Under the pieces are notes generated by a model that was given only the letters and a program-made list of their open reading frames with translations, had not been told where the DNA came from and did not search any database. Made by a program: the position numbers and the translations under genes. Source: Haplosporangium gracile (taxonomy: Eukaryota > Mortierellomycota > Mortierellomycetes > Mortierellales > Mortierellaceae). Taken from it: 21,876 nucleotides of DNA. The DNA lies in the NCBI GenBank assembly GCA_015499985.1, contig JAAAUF010000374.1, forward strand, positions 1 through 21,876. Direction: 5' to 3'. Numbering within the stretch: the first letter of the stretch is position 1; every line of letters begins with the position of its first letter. Below, piece by piece: positions 21,276-21,876 of this stretch.

Positions 21276-21350
21276 AATCCACACCTTGTTCAAACACACA
21301 TCCATCAACCTTTTCTCCTTTCTCATTCACCAACAAGAACACCTTCAAGG

Positions 21351-21876
21351 ATGGCACCCAAGTACAAAAAGTCAAAGCTGAAGATGGCCCTGACAAAGCT
21401 CCAGGACACCCACCAAAAGCGTCAACATGCCACCCACCTCCGCGATATGAGGGAAGCCGCTCTCGCCGCCGGCCCTAAGAAGGCCGCCTCCCTGCAAGGA
21501 GCCAACGGAAACACCTCCTCTGCAGCCCTGAAGGCCCAAAAGAAGGCCATGTCCAAGTTGCCCCCTCCCCCCTACTATGACTATGACACCATCCTCTTGG
21601 TCGGAGAGGCCAACTTCTCGTTTGCGAAGTCATTGGCGCTGGAGGTGCTCAACCGTGGCGATATTATTACGGCGACGACTTTGGACACGTTTACAACCAT
21701 GATGGAAAAGTACCCCTATGCACAGGAGAATGTCAAGGAGCTTGAGGATGCTGGAGCAACTGTTCTCTTTGAAGTGGACGCGACAAAGTTGAGCAAGATC
21801 AAGAGCTTCAAGGGCAAGCGTTTCTCCAAAATCGTCTTCAACTTTCCTCACGCTGGTAACTACTTTTGCTCTTTTT
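21351..21876 (+). CDS. Bmt5-like 25S rRNA (uridine-N3) methyltransferase, 5' part
   Basis: The ATG at 21351 (context AAGGATGG) opens a frame for 168 complete codons to a probable donor G|GTAACT at 21855/21856, within codon 169. The gene then runs off the window. The N-terminus is basic (MAPKYKKSKLKMALTK), as in nucleolar proteins, followed by an Ala/Lys-rich stretch. At residues 82-91 LLVGEANFSF matches the glycine-rich motif of the DUF2431/Bmt5 fold, close to the family's LLVGEGNFSF. Further matches are ATTLDT, KYPYAQENVKELEDAGATV, FEVDATKL and IVFNFPHAG. In this family the fold binds S-adenosylmethionine; yeast Bmt5 makes m3U2634 in 25S rRNA. The A in GEANF replaces the usual G. Partner in context: it is divergent from the SAM-SNF2 gene. 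Assignment rests on motif recall; the C-terminal half is not seen. Confidence 0.85.
   Translation, partial: MAPKYKKSKLKMALTKLQDTHQKRQHATHLRDMREAALAAGPKKAASLQGANGNTSSAALKAQKKAMSKLPPPPYYDYDTILLVGEANFSFAKSLALEVLNRGDIITATTLDTFTTMMEKYPYAQENVKELEDAGATVLFEVDATKLSKIKSFKGKRFSKIVFNFPHAGNYFCSF

Larger units (their letters stand above)
20875..21350. promoter_or_regulatory. divergent promoter between the SNF2 and Bmt5-like genes
   Basis: The 476 bp between two divergent start codons must hold both promoters. It contains GT-rich repeats near 20895-21000, an E-box-like CACGTG palindrome at 21163-21168, an A-rich tract (21224-21252) and a GTTT repeat just before the Bmt5-like leader. No clear TATA box is seen on either strand. 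Confidence 0.6.

Noticed and set aside
21215..21478. 87-codon plus-strand frame overlapping the Bmt5-like start
   Set aside because: It is a shifted-frame shadow; the frame from 21351 carries the conserved methyltransferase motifs.
1..21876. tRNA, rRNA, CRISPR array, LTR or transposase
   Set aside because: No tRNA T-loop context with a matching acceptor stem, no rRNA sequence, no spaced direct repeats, and no reverse transcriptase, integrase or transposase motifs were seen on either strand by eye.

Overview
The window looks like nuclear DNA from a filamentous or early-diverging fungus. Its genes are split by short introns of about 58-150 bases with GT...AG ends and CTAAC-type branch points. 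The proteins carry long Gln and Ser runs, intergenic DNA is full of microsatellites and pyrimidine tracts, and gene spacing is moderate. The style suits Mucoromycota/Mortierellomycota, but this is an inference; no marker here fixes the species.

Layout, left to right: (1) a possible last exon of a plus-strand gene (27-119), followed by a near-perfect 24-bp inverted repeat (174-232). (2) About 2.2 kb without a convincing gene, ending in a pyrimidine-rich promoter and leader. (3) A three-exon plus-strand gene (2407-4700) for a 681-residue protein with a disordered Gln-rich N-terminal two thirds and four predicted membrane spans at the C-terminus. (4) Convergent to it, a single-exon minus-strand gene (9173-5151) for a 1340-residue Ser/Pro-rich, probably phosphorylated protein with one ordered island near residues 625-750. 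(5) About 2.8 kb of purine- and microsatellite-rich DNA without a convincing gene. (6) A large minus-strand gene (20874-11984) of about 16 exons for a roughly 2345-residue nuclear SNF2-family ATPase of the ATRX/RAD54L2 (ARIP4) type, with an N-terminal SAM domain. (7) A 476-bp divergent intergenic region. (8) The 5' part of a plus-strand gene (21351 to beyond the window) for a Bmt5-like 25S rRNA uridine-N3 methyltransferase.

The genes do not form an operon or an obvious cluster. The clearest functional statements are chromatin remodelling (SAM-SNF2 protein) and ribosomal RNA modification (Bmt5-like); these two share a divergent promoter.

The most notable points are the SAM-SNF2 fusion, a GC-AG intron inside the SAM coding region, an exon 4/5 junction in the same gene that no ordinary GT-AG intron resolves directly and that may hide a 28-nt microexon, a threefold 13-residue repeat in its linker, and the strong hairpin at the left edge. 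Exon models were built by hand from reading frame, splice motifs and family motifs, not from transcripts.
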